Source: Chloroflexota bacterium
Lineage (GTDB): Bacteria; Chloroflexota; Dehalococcoidia; Lucifugimonadales; UBA3495
Direction of reading: 5' to 3'
NCBI GenBank assembly: GCA_028875655.1
Contig: JAPPCX010000112.1
Location: 64,141 to 128,140, forward strand
DNA length: 64,000 nucleotides
The notes under the pieces were generated by a model, which was not told where the DNA came from, did no database searches, and was given only the letters and a program-made list of their open reading frames with translations. Below, in pieces: positions 49,963 through 57,590 of the stretch. Position numbers and translations under genes: made by a program. The stretch's first letter is position 1. Each line of letters opens with the position of its first letter.

Positions 49963-50766
49963 TCAGTTGGGCGCACGGTAGCCGTCGGTTCCACTGAGGT
50001 CATGCTGGACGACTGACAGCGATATGGCGAGGTTGTCCGTGATGTCCGGCCTGGTGGCCTCGGCGGCGCCGCGCTCGGCTGCCTTCTCCAGTGAGGATAG
50101 TTTTTCACCGGAGGGCGGAGTCGCCATCTGGACGGTCACGATGATTTCAATGGCGTCGCTGTCGTAATAGGTCACGCTGTCCTGTACACCGTCCTCTGCC
50201 ATGACCGCGTAATGCGCTCCGATTACCGCTTCCTCCGCCTCCCTCTTGGTGAACCCTGGGTCTCTGCCTGCTTGTAGGCTGATCTCAACATGAGGGTTTT
50301 CGGACTTGAATTTGTCGATGGCATTTCGGGCGTTGCCGGAGATGGAACCTGAAAACTTGATCCAGGCCGACGACCCGCTGGTGATGGCAGCATCAACGAC
50401 ACTGTCAGGGTCCTCGTCCTCGATGGCCGTTACCATCCTTGAGAAGTTGCCGCGCCAGGCATGACGCGCGATGGACTCATCGAGAGTGATGCCATACTGG
50501 ACCGCGATGTGTTGCAGGTCGTTCAATTCGGCGGGGCTGTCGATGCTGGGGTGTTGGCGCATCAGTGCCGCCGCTTCGTGGGGGGTCAACGTCGCCATGT
50601 CGTGGTGGCTCACCGCCGTTTCGCCGTCGCGGCCGGGGGCGGGCGCCATCGCCACGATTACGACCCCGACCGCGATCACGACCAGGATGCCGCCGTAGGC
50701 GAGCCACATGTACCAGCGGGTCCAACGATTTTTTGGTGAGGCGCGTCGTTCATTCTCGTTCATCAT
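49963..50766 (-). CDS. Single-TM protein with extracytoplasmic domain (267 aa)
   Basis: This 267-residue protein has a basic N-terminus, then one membrane helix (YGGILVVIAVGVVIVAMA, about 23-41) and a soluble domain of about 220 residues. The domain includes LTPHEAAALMRQHPSIDSPAEL, HAWRGNFSRMVTAIEDEDPD and EAEEAVIGAHYAVMAEDGVQD, with several helices and a final strand pair (EIIVTVQM, LAISLSVVQHDL). I know no family with this pattern. The topology suggests a signal anchor with the domain outside. It is followed by a gap of over 400 bp on its upstream side. Confidence 0.62.
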   Translation of the reverse strand: MMNENERRASPKNRWTRWYMWLAYGGILVVIAVGVVIVAMAPAPGRDGETAVSHHDMATLTPHEAAALMRQHPSIDSPAELNDLQHIAVQYGITLDESIARHAWRGNFSRMVTAIEDEDPDSVVDAAITSGSSAWIKFSGSISGNARNAIDKFKSENPHVEISLQAGRDPGFTKREAEEAVIGAHYAVMAEDGVQDSVTYYDSDAIEIIVTVQMATPPSGEKLSSLEKAAERGAAEATRPDITDNLAISLSVVQHDLSGTDGYRAPN

Positions 50767-51183
50767 CGGAAAGCATCCTGTGGGACGGTTGACAGTCAGT
50801 CAGGACTGATCAATTTGATGGATTGGACAAGGCCAGACTACCACCAACCTCGACCACGGCTCAGCTGGTCAGTACCCACAGAAACTACCGGGGTGATTCA
50901 TTGCCAGCAACACGGAAGTTGCTCAAACCAATGTATTCGACTTCGTAGGGAGCATCCTCTTCAGCGCCTCTAAACTCTCAGGTCGCACTCGCGACATCAG
51001 AACAATCTGCCAGTCATCACAGCACCTCCGTACGTAAAGTCCACAAAAAGGCCCCGCCGCGAACTATGGGGCTGGACACACAGAGGGCACAGGGCTACCA
51101 TCGAGCCCGATGGCGGAGCGCAATTCCCCATTGAAGGAACCCAAAACATCGAGACGCAAGCGGCGCGAGTACAGCAAAGAGAG
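50767..51183. other. Intergenic region between divergent genes
   Basis: About 417 bp lie between the single-TM protein (minus strand) and the MFS gene (plus strand). I see no gene, repeat or clear promoter. Two divergent promoters would be expected here, but none matches consensus by eye. Confidence 0.5.
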
Positions 51184-52362
51184 GTGAACAAAGCGTGGTT
51201 CATGGCCGTGCTTGCGCTTACCGTTTTTGCGACCATCAGCGCGATTCTGATTGTTCCGCCGCTGCTGGTGGAAATCGCGACCGACCTGGAGATATCGGTG
51301 GCGGTGGCGGGCCAGTTGGCCACTGCGACCTTTGCGTCCTGGGCGGTCATGGGGGTATCCGGCGGCCCTCTGTCCGACTCCTTCGGCCGGCGTCCGGTTG
51401 CCCTGGTTTGTTTGGCGGCTCTGTCGGCATCGATCCTGGCCGTTGCCTTCGCGCCGAATCTGGAGACGCTGCTGGCGCTGAGGGTGCTGACGGGCCTCAG
51501 CGGGGGAGCGCTGCCGCCCAACATCGTTGGCGCGGTGGCCGACGTGATTTCTCCGGCCAGGCGGGCCCAGGCGGTGGGCGCGCTGCTGTCCATTCAGGGA
51601 TTGGCTTCCGCCATCAGCGTCCCGCTGGTTGCGGTGCTGGCGGACCTTGGCGGGTGGCGGTTGCCATTCATCGTGTATGGCGGGGTGCTGGTGGCGGCGC
51701 TGTTGGCGAACTGGATCTGGCTACCGAAAAGCCAAGGCGAGCGGGTTCGCAGCTGGGCGTTCTTTTCCAGATACCGGTCGCTGGTATCGATGCGGTTTTT
51801 CCGCGTGGCCGTGGTCGTCAACATCACGCAGCGAATCGCTTTCTGGGGAACGATCAGCTACTTCGCCGCCTACCTGATAAAGACCTTTGACTTGAGCGTC
51901 GGCTTTGTCGCGCTGCCGCTGGCGGTGGCCGCCCTGGGGCAAATGGCGGGCAGTTACGGCGCCGGATACGTGGCAAACCGGAGGTATCGGGGATACTTCA
52001 TCGCGGCGACCACGGCGGCGGGCGGAGTGTGCGGGTTCGTATTCTTCACCGCGAACCTGGGCCTCTGGGCCTCGGTGGCAGTAGCGACGGTCGGCACGGG
52101 CCTGCTCAGCATGACGTTCCCGATCCTGGTGGCCGCCAGCACCGAGTATTCGGGTGAATCCAAAGCCACGGGCGTAGGACTGATGGGCTTCAGCAACCAG
52201 TCCGGCGGTGCGCTAGGCGCCGGGATCGCGGGGGCACTGCTGGCGAGCGCCGGCTACCTGGGGGTTGGCTATATGTGCCTCGGCGCCACCATCACCAGCG
52301 CCTTGCTGACGGGTCTTTTCGGCCGGCAGTTCGGCGAAACTGCGGGTCAAAGCAAGGGGTAG
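51184..52362 (+). CDS. MFS transporter (12 TM, DHA1-like)
   Basis: This 392-residue MFS protein has twelve hydrophobic segments. GGPLSDSFGRRPV is the loop A motif after TM2, and LTGLSGGALPPNIVGAVADV, with ALLSIQGLASAISVPLVAVLADLGGWR, fits motif C of a drug:H+ antiporter of the 12-TM DHA1 group. It probably exports a small molecule. The GTG start at 51184 has a weak box; an ATG at 51202 is also possible. It is 7 nt before the TlpA-like gene, and downstream genes follow without gaps, so it may lead the operon. Its cargo is unknown. Confidence 0.84.
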   Translation: MNKAWFMAVLALTVFATISAILIVPPLLVEIATDLEISVAVAGQLATATFASWAVMGVSGGPLSDSFGRRPVALVCLAALSASILAVAFAPNLETLLALRVLTGLSGGALPPNIVGAVADVISPARRAQAVGALLSIQGLASAISVPLVAVLADLGGWRLPFIVYGGVLVAALLANWIWLPKSQGERVRSWAFFSRYRSLVSMRFFRVAVVVNITQRIAFWGTISYFAAYLIKTFDLSVGFVALPLAVAALGQMAGSYGAGYVANRRYRGYFIAATTAAGGVCGFVFFTANLGLWASVAVATVGTGLLSMTFPILVAASTEYSGESKATGVGLMGFSNQSGGALGAGIAGALLASAGYLGVGYMCLGATITSALLTGLFGRQFGETAGQSKG

Positions 52363-52369
52363 ATAAGCC

Positions 52370-52855
52370 GTGCGCAACTTGCTTTGGGCGTTGATACTGA
52401 CCGCACCGCTAATCTTGTCGGTGGCTTGCTCGACCGGCGAGCCGGCGATGGACTTCGTCCTGACCACCTTTGACCAAGAGGAATTTCGGCTGTCGGAACA
52501 GCGGGGCAACGTGGTGGTAATCAACTTCTGGTATCCGTCGTGTCCGCCCTGCCGTGATGAGATGCCGGCTTTCCAGGAGGCATGGGAGCAGTACGAGGGC
52601 CGCAACGTGCGGTTCATCGGGCTGTTCGTGCCCCAGGGTTTCGACACCGAGGAATCGGCACGGGAGTTTGTCGATGAGCTGGGGTTGACCTTCGACTTTG
52701 CCACCGACGTGCGGGCGGAGGTGGCGCAGGCGTACGCGGTGCAGTATTTTCCCACTACCTATTTCATCGACCAGGCCGGGCGCGTGCATCTCATGGAAAT
52801 CAGCCGCATGGACGTTGACCGTCTGACCGAAATACTCGACGACCTGCTGGGCTGA
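52370..52855 (+). CDS. TlpA/ResA-like thioredoxin-fold protein, secreted or lipoprotein
   Basis: This 161-residue protein has an N-terminal hydrophobic signal (LLWALILTAPLILSVACST), whose Cys at about 21 could be a lipobox. The thioredoxin domain carries the CPPC motif in NFWYPSCPPCRDEM. LPTTYFID-like FPTTYFIDQAGRV supplies the cis-Pro. This is the ResA/TlpA pattern for extracytoplasmic thiol reduction, often in cytochrome c maturation. It overlaps the CopD-like gene by the TGATG pattern, so they should be cotranslated. A GTG start at 52370 is assumed. Confidence 0.84.
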   Translation: MRNLLWALILTAPLILSVACSTGEPAMDFVLTTFDQEEFRLSEQRGNVVVINFWYPSCPPCRDEMPAFQEAWEQYEGRNVRFIGLFVPQGFDTEESAREFVDELGLTFDFATDVRAEVAQAYAVQYFPTTYFIDQAGRVHLMEISRMDVDRLTEILDDLLG

Positions 52856-53328
52856 TGGACGTACTGGACATCATCCTGCTGATCATCCGGTGGGCCCACG
52901 CGCTGGCCGCGGTGGTCTGGATCGGCGGCAGCCTGTTTCTGCTGCTGGCGGGCCGGCCGGCGCTGCGTTCGCTCCGGAACGAGATCGGCGATAGCACTGG
53001 GCTGGTAGGCCGTGCGCTGGCGGTGGAGTTCCGGCCCATCGTCGCCACCGCCATCGCCGTGCTGATCGTGACCGGGGTGATCCTGACGGTGGACCGGCTG
53101 ACTTCCGAGGCCGCCGGCATCGCCTACACCGCCGTGCTGGTCGCCAAGATCGTGCTGGCGGTGTACGCTTTCGGCATCGCGTGGCTGCTGCCGCGCCGCC
53201 TGGAGCGACAGACTGGCGGCATACGGGGCGCGCTGCTGGGGCCGGTTACGTTGACCATCATCGGCGTGTTGGTGATCGGGCTGGCCGACGTGCTGACGTG
53301 GCTGTTCGAGCGCGGGTTGGTAGGATGA
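52855..53328 (+). CDS. CopD/DUF2269-like four-TM membrane protein
   Basis: This 157-residue protein has four membrane segments: IILLIIRWAHALAAVVWIGG, ATAIAVLIVTGVILTV, AVLVAKIVLAVYAFGIAWLL and LTIIGVLVIGLADVLTWLF. H-A-x-x-x-V-x-W-I-G-G in TM1 is the signature of CopD-like and DUF2269 proteins, which may carry copper or heme. It starts in the TlpA-like stop (TGATG), and its own stop overlaps a possible ATG for the Trm112-like gene. With the TlpA-like protein this could be a small redox/metal-handling unit at the membrane. Confidence 0.74.
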   Translation: MDVLDIILLIIRWAHALAAVVWIGGSLFLLLAGRPALRSLRNEIGDSTGLVGRALAVEFRPIVATAIAVLIVTGVILTVDRLTSEAAGIAYTAVLVAKIVLAVYAFGIAWLLPRRLERQTGGIRGALLGPVTLTIIGVLVIGLADVLTWLFERGLVG

Positions 53329-53348
53329 GTGGAGCGAGGAGGCGTAAA

Positions 53349-53570
53349 TTGAGAAGCGATTTGCTGGACATACTGGCCTGTCCGGTTTGCAAGGGGCCTT
53401 TGGATTTGCGGGCCGACGAAATTGCGCCGGAGGGGGCGGCGGATGCCGGTGAGGTATTGACCGGGGCGTTGACCTGCGCGACGTGTAACGAGGTGTATCC
53501 AATCGCCGGCGGAATCCCGAACCTACTGCCACCGGAGTTACGGGACACGGAGATCGCAGCGGGGCGGTGA
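53349..53570 (+). CDS. Trm112-family zinc-binding protein
   Basis: This 73-residue protein is Trm112/YcaR-like. ILACPVCKGPL and LTCATCNEVYPIAGGIPNLLP supply two Cys-x-x-Cys pairs for zinc. The tail IPNLLPPE is typical. Such proteins activate methyltransferases in archaea and eukaryotes; their bacterial role is less clear. I prefer the TTG at 53349, 6 nt after a perfect AGGAGG, which gives the normal MRSDLLDILACP N-terminus. The alternative ATG at 53325 overlaps the CopD-like stop and would add eight residues, including a basic stretch. Confidence 0.78.
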   Translation: MRSDLLDILACPVCKGPLDLRADEIAPEGAADAGEVLTGALTCATCNEVYPIAGGIPNLLPPELRDTEIAAGR

Positions 53571-53580
53571 GCAGGTAATC

Positions 53581-53607
53581 GTAGGGGCGGGTCAAACCCG
53601 CCCCTAC
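53581..53607. repeat. GTAGGGGCGGGT palindrome (family A)
   Basis: GTAGGGGCGGGT (53581-53592) and ACCCGCCCCTAC (53596-53607) pair perfectly over 12 bp with a CAA centre. It lies 10 nt after the Trm112-like stop and 24 nt before the UGSC stop, which points to a bidirectional terminator role at this convergent junction. Confidence 0.75.
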
Positions 53608-53630
53608 AAGGTATCGATATGTTCTGCGCA

Positions 53631-54167
53631 TCAGCCGCCGGTGAGGATGGCGGCTACCTCCGTGGCCAGACCCTCGGCGCGTTCGCGCAGGGCGGGCCGG
53701 TCCAGGTTCTCGATGGGATGTTGGGTAAAGATCGTCGGGTAGTCTTCCGCGCCCCACATCTTGGCCATGCCCCTGGCGGTGGGGATGAACCGGTCGGTGC
53801 AAATGGTGGCAGAGGGGAGGCCGGCCTGCTCAACGTGGATTCCGTCGTGCACACTGCACGCGCTGCAGCTCCCTCAATCGCCGATGGCGACCACCACCGA
53901 ATCAACGTTGGCGACCAACTCCTGCAATTCCTCAGGGTCGGCGGGACGGGACGCGCTGGGCTTGCGGAGCCAGCGTACTTCACGGATTTCGTACCGGTTG
54001 CGGAGCACTTCGGCCAGCTCTTCCAGCAGCACGTCGGCGTTGCGCTTGCTGTCGTCGATCAGTCCGACCCGAGTGCCGGCCAGCGAGGGCAGGCGGGGCG
54101 CGCCGTCAAAGGGGGCGATGATCGGTTCGGTGACCGGGTTGACCAGGGTATATTGTTGGGTTGCCAT
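53631..54167 (-). CDS. UGSC-family selenoprotein (in-frame UGA read as Sec98)
   Basis: The frame from ATG 54167 runs 97 codons to a TGA (53876-53874) and continues without another stop to TGA at 53631, a total of 178 residues with Sec98. At the UGA the sequence reads VVVAIGD-U-GSC-SACSVHDGIHVEQAGLPS, which is the Sec-Gly-Ser-Cys motif (UGSC; homologues have CGSC). The downstream part SATICTDRFIPTARGMAKMWG and PHP-like HPIENLDR belong to the same fold, so the two parts are one protein. A bacterial SECIS-like hairpin starts 13 nt after the UGA. GGAGGTG lies 6 nt before the ATG. Sec98 and Cys101 would form the redox pair; reductase role is inferred. A partner gene lies 57 nt upstream. Confidence 0.82.
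53846..53860 (-). promoter_or_regulatory. Candidate bacterial SECIS element
   Basis: After the UGA on the minus strand, CGTGC (53860-53856) pairs perfectly with GCACG (53850-53846) with an AGTGT loop. The loop starts 19 nt after the UGA and has G at its second position. I recall that bacterial SECIS elements usually have an apical loop 16-37 nt after the UGA with a G among its first two bases, which this meets. A competing stem CTGCA/TGCAG nearby is also possible, so structure prediction is needed. Confidence 0.55.
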
Positions 54168-54224
54168 GCTTTGCACCTCCACGGGCAACGATTTCGGCAT
54201 TTACGAGCGAATCGCGGTTCGCAC

Positions 54225-55295
54225 CTACGGTAGTCGGATCGCTTTGGTTACGGCAGTGGAGCCAACTTTTGGCCCCCAACTGGGGATCACCGACGCCATG
54301 TTCGACTCCTCGCCGCCGGCGAATACTACCAGGATGTCCTCCGGTTCGGGAATCAGCGAGACCATGGCGGCTTCGTCGCCAGGTTCGATGTCGCCGCGCA
54401 GCACCAAGCCGCGCTTAAGGTCGGCCACGGAGCGCTGGATGTTGGCGTGCAGATACTCGCGTACCTTGTCCTTGGTCCAGTCCCGCCACAAGTTGCTGTT
54501 GCCGGCGAATGTTACCACAATCTGACCCTGGCGAATGCCGACGGAAACGTCGCCCACGGAGCCGGAGGTGGACATGGACGTGCCCAGGGATGACGCGACA
54601 TCGGCCATGGCGTACAGAATGGCCTCGGGTCGGCCCACGGCGCGGATCTGGCGGGGACTTTCGCCGGCAAAGACCGTAACCGTGCTGTCGCCAGCGTCGA
54701 AGCCGCGCTCAACGTGCAGCGGCGTCCAGTGGGTTTCGCCCTCGGCCTCGGCGATGCAGTAGGTGTACTTGCCGGGATGTCCGATGACGCTGCGGTCGAA
54801 AAGGCCGGGGATGGCGGCGCAGGCGTTCATCAGGATCAGGCGTATGGAGCGGCCGATGGTCCCGTTGGCGCGGTTGCCGGGGCCGAACAGATTGTTGCGG
54901 CTGTTCAGGCCGATCCGCTCGCGCACGGTGCCGTTGACGATGCAAAGCACCGCCGCGCCGCCCATGCTGGAGGATGGCCCGACCAGGTTGAACACAGGGT
55001 CCAGCATGGCCTCGGTGGCAGCCAGGACTACCGGGAAATACTCGGGCAGGCAGCCGGCCATGACGGCGTTGGCGGCGGCCTTCTCCACGGTGATGACACG
55101 GCGGCGTTCCGGGAGCTCGCCCAGTTCCTCATCGGGCGGGCGGGCGGCGTAGCCGATGAACTCGGCGACGCGCGCCGTGGTGGGCGGGACGACGGGCAGG
55201 CCGTCGCTCCAGCCCAGTTCGTAGCCCTTCTCGATGGCGGAGAGAGCGTCATCCCAGGAAGCGGTGGTGGTGTCGGTAAATGAAGTGGTGGTCAA
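54225..55295 (-). CDS. Conserved hypothetical protein, partner of the UGSC selenoprotein
   Basis: This 356-residue protein starts with a polar tail, then the conserved-looking ELGWSDGLPVVPPTTARVAEFI. Next come EKAAANAVMAGCLPEYFPVVLAATEAMLD and SSSMGGAAVLCIVNGTVRERIGLNS, a GPGNRANGTIGRSIRLILMNA segment, and later SGSVGDVSVGIRQGQIVVTFAG and PEDILVVFAGGEESNM. I cannot name the family. Cysteines appear in conserved-looking positions (for example near 90 and 145). It precedes the UGSC gene by 57 nt on the same strand, so they should be cotranscribed. It may act as a substrate-binding or catalytic partner of the Sec protein, by analogy with glycine reductase-like systems. Confidence 0.68.
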   Translation of the reverse strand: MTTTSFTDTTTASWDDALSAIEKGYELGWSDGLPVVPPTTARVAEFIGYAARPPDEELGELPERRRVITVEKAAANAVMAGCLPEYFPVVLAATEAMLDPVFNLVGPSSSMGGAAVLCIVNGTVRERIGLNSRNNLFGPGNRANGTIGRSIRLILMNACAAIPGLFDRSVIGHPGKYTYCIAEAEGETHWTPLHVERGFDAGDSTVTVFAGESPRQIRAVGRPEAILYAMADVASSLGTSMSTSGSVGDVSVGIRQGQIVVTFAGNSNLWRDWTKDKVREYLHANIQRSVADLKRGLVLRGDIEPGDEAAMVSLIPEPEDILVVFAGGEESNMASVIPSWGPKVGSTAVTKAIRLP

Positions 55296-55378
55296 TTTGG
55301 TTGCCTCTGGAGGAGTTGACAGATTCCGGCAGTCCTGCGGAAGCAGGACGCTGCGCCGATTCTAACACCCGTTGACAC

Positions 55379-55406
55379 GTAGGGGCGACTCATGAGTCGC
55401 CCCTAC
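55379..55406. repeat. GTAGGGGCGACTCA palindrome (family A)
   Basis: GTAGGGGCGACTCA and TGAGTCGCCCCTAC form a perfect 28-bp palindrome with no loop bases, the most regular member of family A. It lies between the partner gene (minus strand, ATG at 55295) and the NHL gene stop (55430), so a terminator role for the NHL gene is plausible. Confidence 0.78.
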
Positions 55407-55429
55407 AAGGTTGTGCTCCGAGTTCTCGT

Positions 55430-56377
55430 CTAAGCCTTGGCGTACTTGGAGAAGCTGCGCAGCTCGCGTGGCGGGTCCATGTGACTGCCGCGGATGGTGT
55501 AGGAGACTTCGGACACGTACACGGCGCCGGTGCTGTCCACGGCGATGCCGTGGGGCGCGATGAACTGGCCGGGACCCTCGCCCTCTTCCGGAGCGCCGAA
55601 CACGCAGACGCGGTTGCCGTCGCGGTCGTAGATGGTTACGCGGTGGCCGAGACCGGGCGCGTCGTCCACGCCGCCCATGCCGTTGAGCTCGCCGACGTAG
55701 ATGTGCCCGCCCCAGTACACCATCGCGTCCGGACGGTGGATGTTACTCCACATGGTCAGGAAGTTGCCATCGGTGTCGAACAGCTGAATGCGATGGCATT
55801 CGCGGTCAACCACGTACACCCGCTCGTCCTCGTCGAAGGCGATGTTGTGCGGGCGAATGAACTGGCCGGCGTCGATGCCCGGCTCACCCCAGGAAAACTT
55901 GTACTCGCCCTCGGCGGTGTACACGTGGATGCGGGAGTTGCCGTAGCCGTCCGAGATGTAGATGTCGCCGTTGCTGGGTCGGATGGCGGCGGAAGTGGGC
56001 CGGTTGAACGGCTGGCCGCTCCAGCGCGGGGCCGGATGGTTCTTCTCGCCAATCTCCATAAGCTTCTCGCCGGTGACGCTGAACTTCTGGATGGTGTGGA
56101 TGCCGTCGTCGGCGGCGAGGAGGGTGTCGTCGGCCTCGCTGTAATACAGGCCGTGGGTGCGATTTTCGCTGAAGTGGCCCTGGCCGAAGGAACGCTCGAA
56201 GTTGCCGTCCTTGTCGAAGACCATGATGGGGTGTTCGCCCCGGGTCAGGATGAACACGCGGTCGTTGCCGTCCACGGCCACGCCGGGGCATTCCAGCAGG
56301 CGCATCCCGTCCGGCAGTTTCAGCCAGTTGTCCACAAATGTGTACTGAAAATCTCCCTGCCCATAGGTTTCAGGCAT
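55430..56377 (-). CDS. NHL-repeat (six-bladed) beta-propeller protein
   Basis: This 315-residue protein has six repeats of the NHL type: VAVDGNDRVFILTRGEHPIMVFD, AAIRPSNGDIYISDGYGNSRIHVY, IAFDEDERVYVVDRECHRIQLFD and IAVDSTGAVYVSEVSYTIRGS are clear ones. The pattern is that of peptidylglycine-monooxygenase lyase-like and NHL propellers, often found as binding or lactonase-like proteins. No signal peptide is visible. ATG 56377 follows GGGAG. It lies just after an SDR on the same strand, though separated by a gap of 67 nt. Function is unknown beyond a propeller fold. Confidence 0.82.
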   Translation of the reverse strand: MPETYGQGDFQYTFVDNWLKLPDGMRLLECPGVAVDGNDRVFILTRGEHPIMVFDKDGNFERSFGQGHFSENRTHGLYYSEADDTLLAADDGIHTIQKFSVTGEKLMEIGEKNHPAPRWSGQPFNRPTSAAIRPSNGDIYISDGYGNSRIHVYTAEGEYKFSWGEPGIDAGQFIRPHNIAFDEDERVYVVDRECHRIQLFDTDGNFLTMWSNIHRPDAMVYWGGHIYVGELNGMGGVDDAPGLGHRVTIYDRDGNRVCVFGAPEEGEGPGQFIAPHGIAVDSTGAVYVSEVSYTIRGSHMDPPRELRSFSKYAKA

Positions 56378-56444
56378 GATTGCTCTCCCTTTGCAAAGTG
56401 TGTGGTGAGTTTGATGTTCAGCGGCTATCTTACTTGCCGCCGCG

Positions 56445-57221
56445 CTACTGGGCAACACACCCGCCGTCGATGACCAGCTCGGCGCCGGTAACAAACGACG
56501 CTTCGTCGGAAGCCAGGTACAGCACGCCGTAGGCCACCTCGATGGGATGCGCCCGACGGCCCAGCGGCACCAACGCCAACCGCTGCGCCGCCACCTCCGG
56601 ATCGTCGTAGGTGGACGCGCTCATGGGCGTCATGATGGGGCCGGGATGCACCGAGTTGCAGCGTATGCCCTCGCGCGCGTACTGGATGGCCGTGGCCTTG
56701 GTGAACAGGCGCACGGCTCCCTTGGAGGCGTTGTAGGGATGGGAGCGCGACCAGGCTCCGGACAGGCCGGCGATGGACGATATGTTGATGATGGAACCGC
56801 CGCCGGCTCGCCGCATGGCGGGGATGGCCGCTTTCGTCCCGAGGAACACGCCCTTGGAGTTGATGTCCATCACACGGTCCCACTGCTCTTCGCTAGTGTC
56901 CTCCAGCGAGATGTTGCGGGCGCCGCCTTCGACTGAGATGCTGATGCCGGCGTTGTTGACCAGCGCGTCCAGCCGGCCGTAGCGTTCCTCGGCCAGCGCG
57001 ACGATGGCCTCCCAGTCGGATTCGACGGTGACGTCCAGGTGGGTGTAGGCGACGTCCAGGCCGGCCTCTCGGCAATCGGCTTCCACCTGCTGGCCCAGGT
57101 CATCGAGGATGTCGCCGAAGACTACCTTTGCGCCCTCTTTGGCGAACAGGTTGACCTCCTCGGCGCCCATGCCGCGCGCGCCCCCGCTGATGATGGCTAC
57201 CTTGCCGTCGAGTCGGCCCAT
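56445..57221 (-). CDS. Short-chain dehydrogenase/reductase (SDR) 3
   Basis: This 258-residue classical SDR has SGGARGMG (about 11-18), NNAGISIS (about 90), catalytic Ser in NISSIAGLSG and Tyr-Lys in YNASKGAVR. A small insertion (SVEGGARNISLEDTSEEQ) follows NNAGIS, absent from SDR 1 and 2. The shared segments IRCNSVHPG and ASDEASFVTGAELVIDGG show it is a paralogue of the pair at 47611-49207. It is followed on the same strand by the NHL propeller gene and preceded by HepT. The substrate is unknown. Confidence 0.87.
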   Translation of the reverse strand: MGRLDGKVAIISGGARGMGAEEVNLFAKEGAKVVFGDILDDLGQQVEADCREAGLDVAYTHLDVTVESDWEAIVALAEERYGRLDALVNNAGISISVEGGARNISLEDTSEEQWDRVMDINSKGVFLGTKAAIPAMRRAGGGSIINISSIAGLSGAWSRSHPYNASKGAVRLFTKATAIQYAREGIRCNSVHPGPIMTPMSASTYDDPEVAAQRLALVPLGRRAHPIEVAYGVLYLASDEASFVTGAELVIDGGCVAQ

Positions 57222-57233
57222 GATGCTTCTCTC

Positions 57234-57590
57234 CTACTGCTTCGGGGGCAGGTTTTCGTCGATGATGGTTTGTACTTGCTGCATTAACGGTGGCAGATGC
57301 TCTTGAGTGATACGCCACAACTCGTCGAGATCAATCGTATCGTATCCGTGGATCAGGACGTTTCGCAGGTCGGTGGTGTCCTGCCAAGGCACTTGGGGAT
57401 AGCGGGCGCGAAACTTGTTAGGAACTCGGCGCGCGGCTTCGCCGATTACTTCCATCCACCTGATGAGGGCTGCTTCCAGCATCTCATCATCGTCAAGGTC
57501 AGACCGGGATCGGCCTTGTGTCGCGGTCAAGACGCGCAGCGCGTTGTCTCGCATATGTTGCACGGCCACCAGTGGATCACGACGCGACAT
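57234..57590 (-). CDS. hepT: HepT toxin (HEPN RNase, DUF86)
   Basis: This 118-residue HEPN protein has the RX4HxY motif as RNVLIHGY (Arg76, His81, Tyr83). Arg and His form the RNase site, and the Tyr is the residue that the antitoxin modifies in characterised HepT-MntA pairs. EAARRVPNKFRARYPQVPWQ is the usual helix before it. Its ATG overlaps the MntA gene by 14 nt on the same strand. The pair should work as toxin (HepT RNase) and antitoxin (MntA, AMP-adding enzyme). Residues for both are intact, so it is probably active. Confidence 0.86.
   Translation of the reverse strand: MSRRDPLVAVQHMRDNALRVLTATQGRSRSDLDDDEMLEAALIRWMEVIGEAARRVPNKFRARYPQVPWQDTTDLRNVLIHGYDTIDLDELWRITQEHLPPLMQQVQTIIDENLPPKQ

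Noticed and set aside
50997-51593. 198-aa frame on the minus strand
   Set aside because: It overlaps the start of the MFS gene antisense and ends in low-quality sequence without a start signal.
53631-53852. Separate short gene downstream of the UGA
   Set aside because: It is in the same frame as the upstream part, has no ribosome site and starts with a Val codon inside the UGSC region, so it is the C-terminal part of the selenoprotein.
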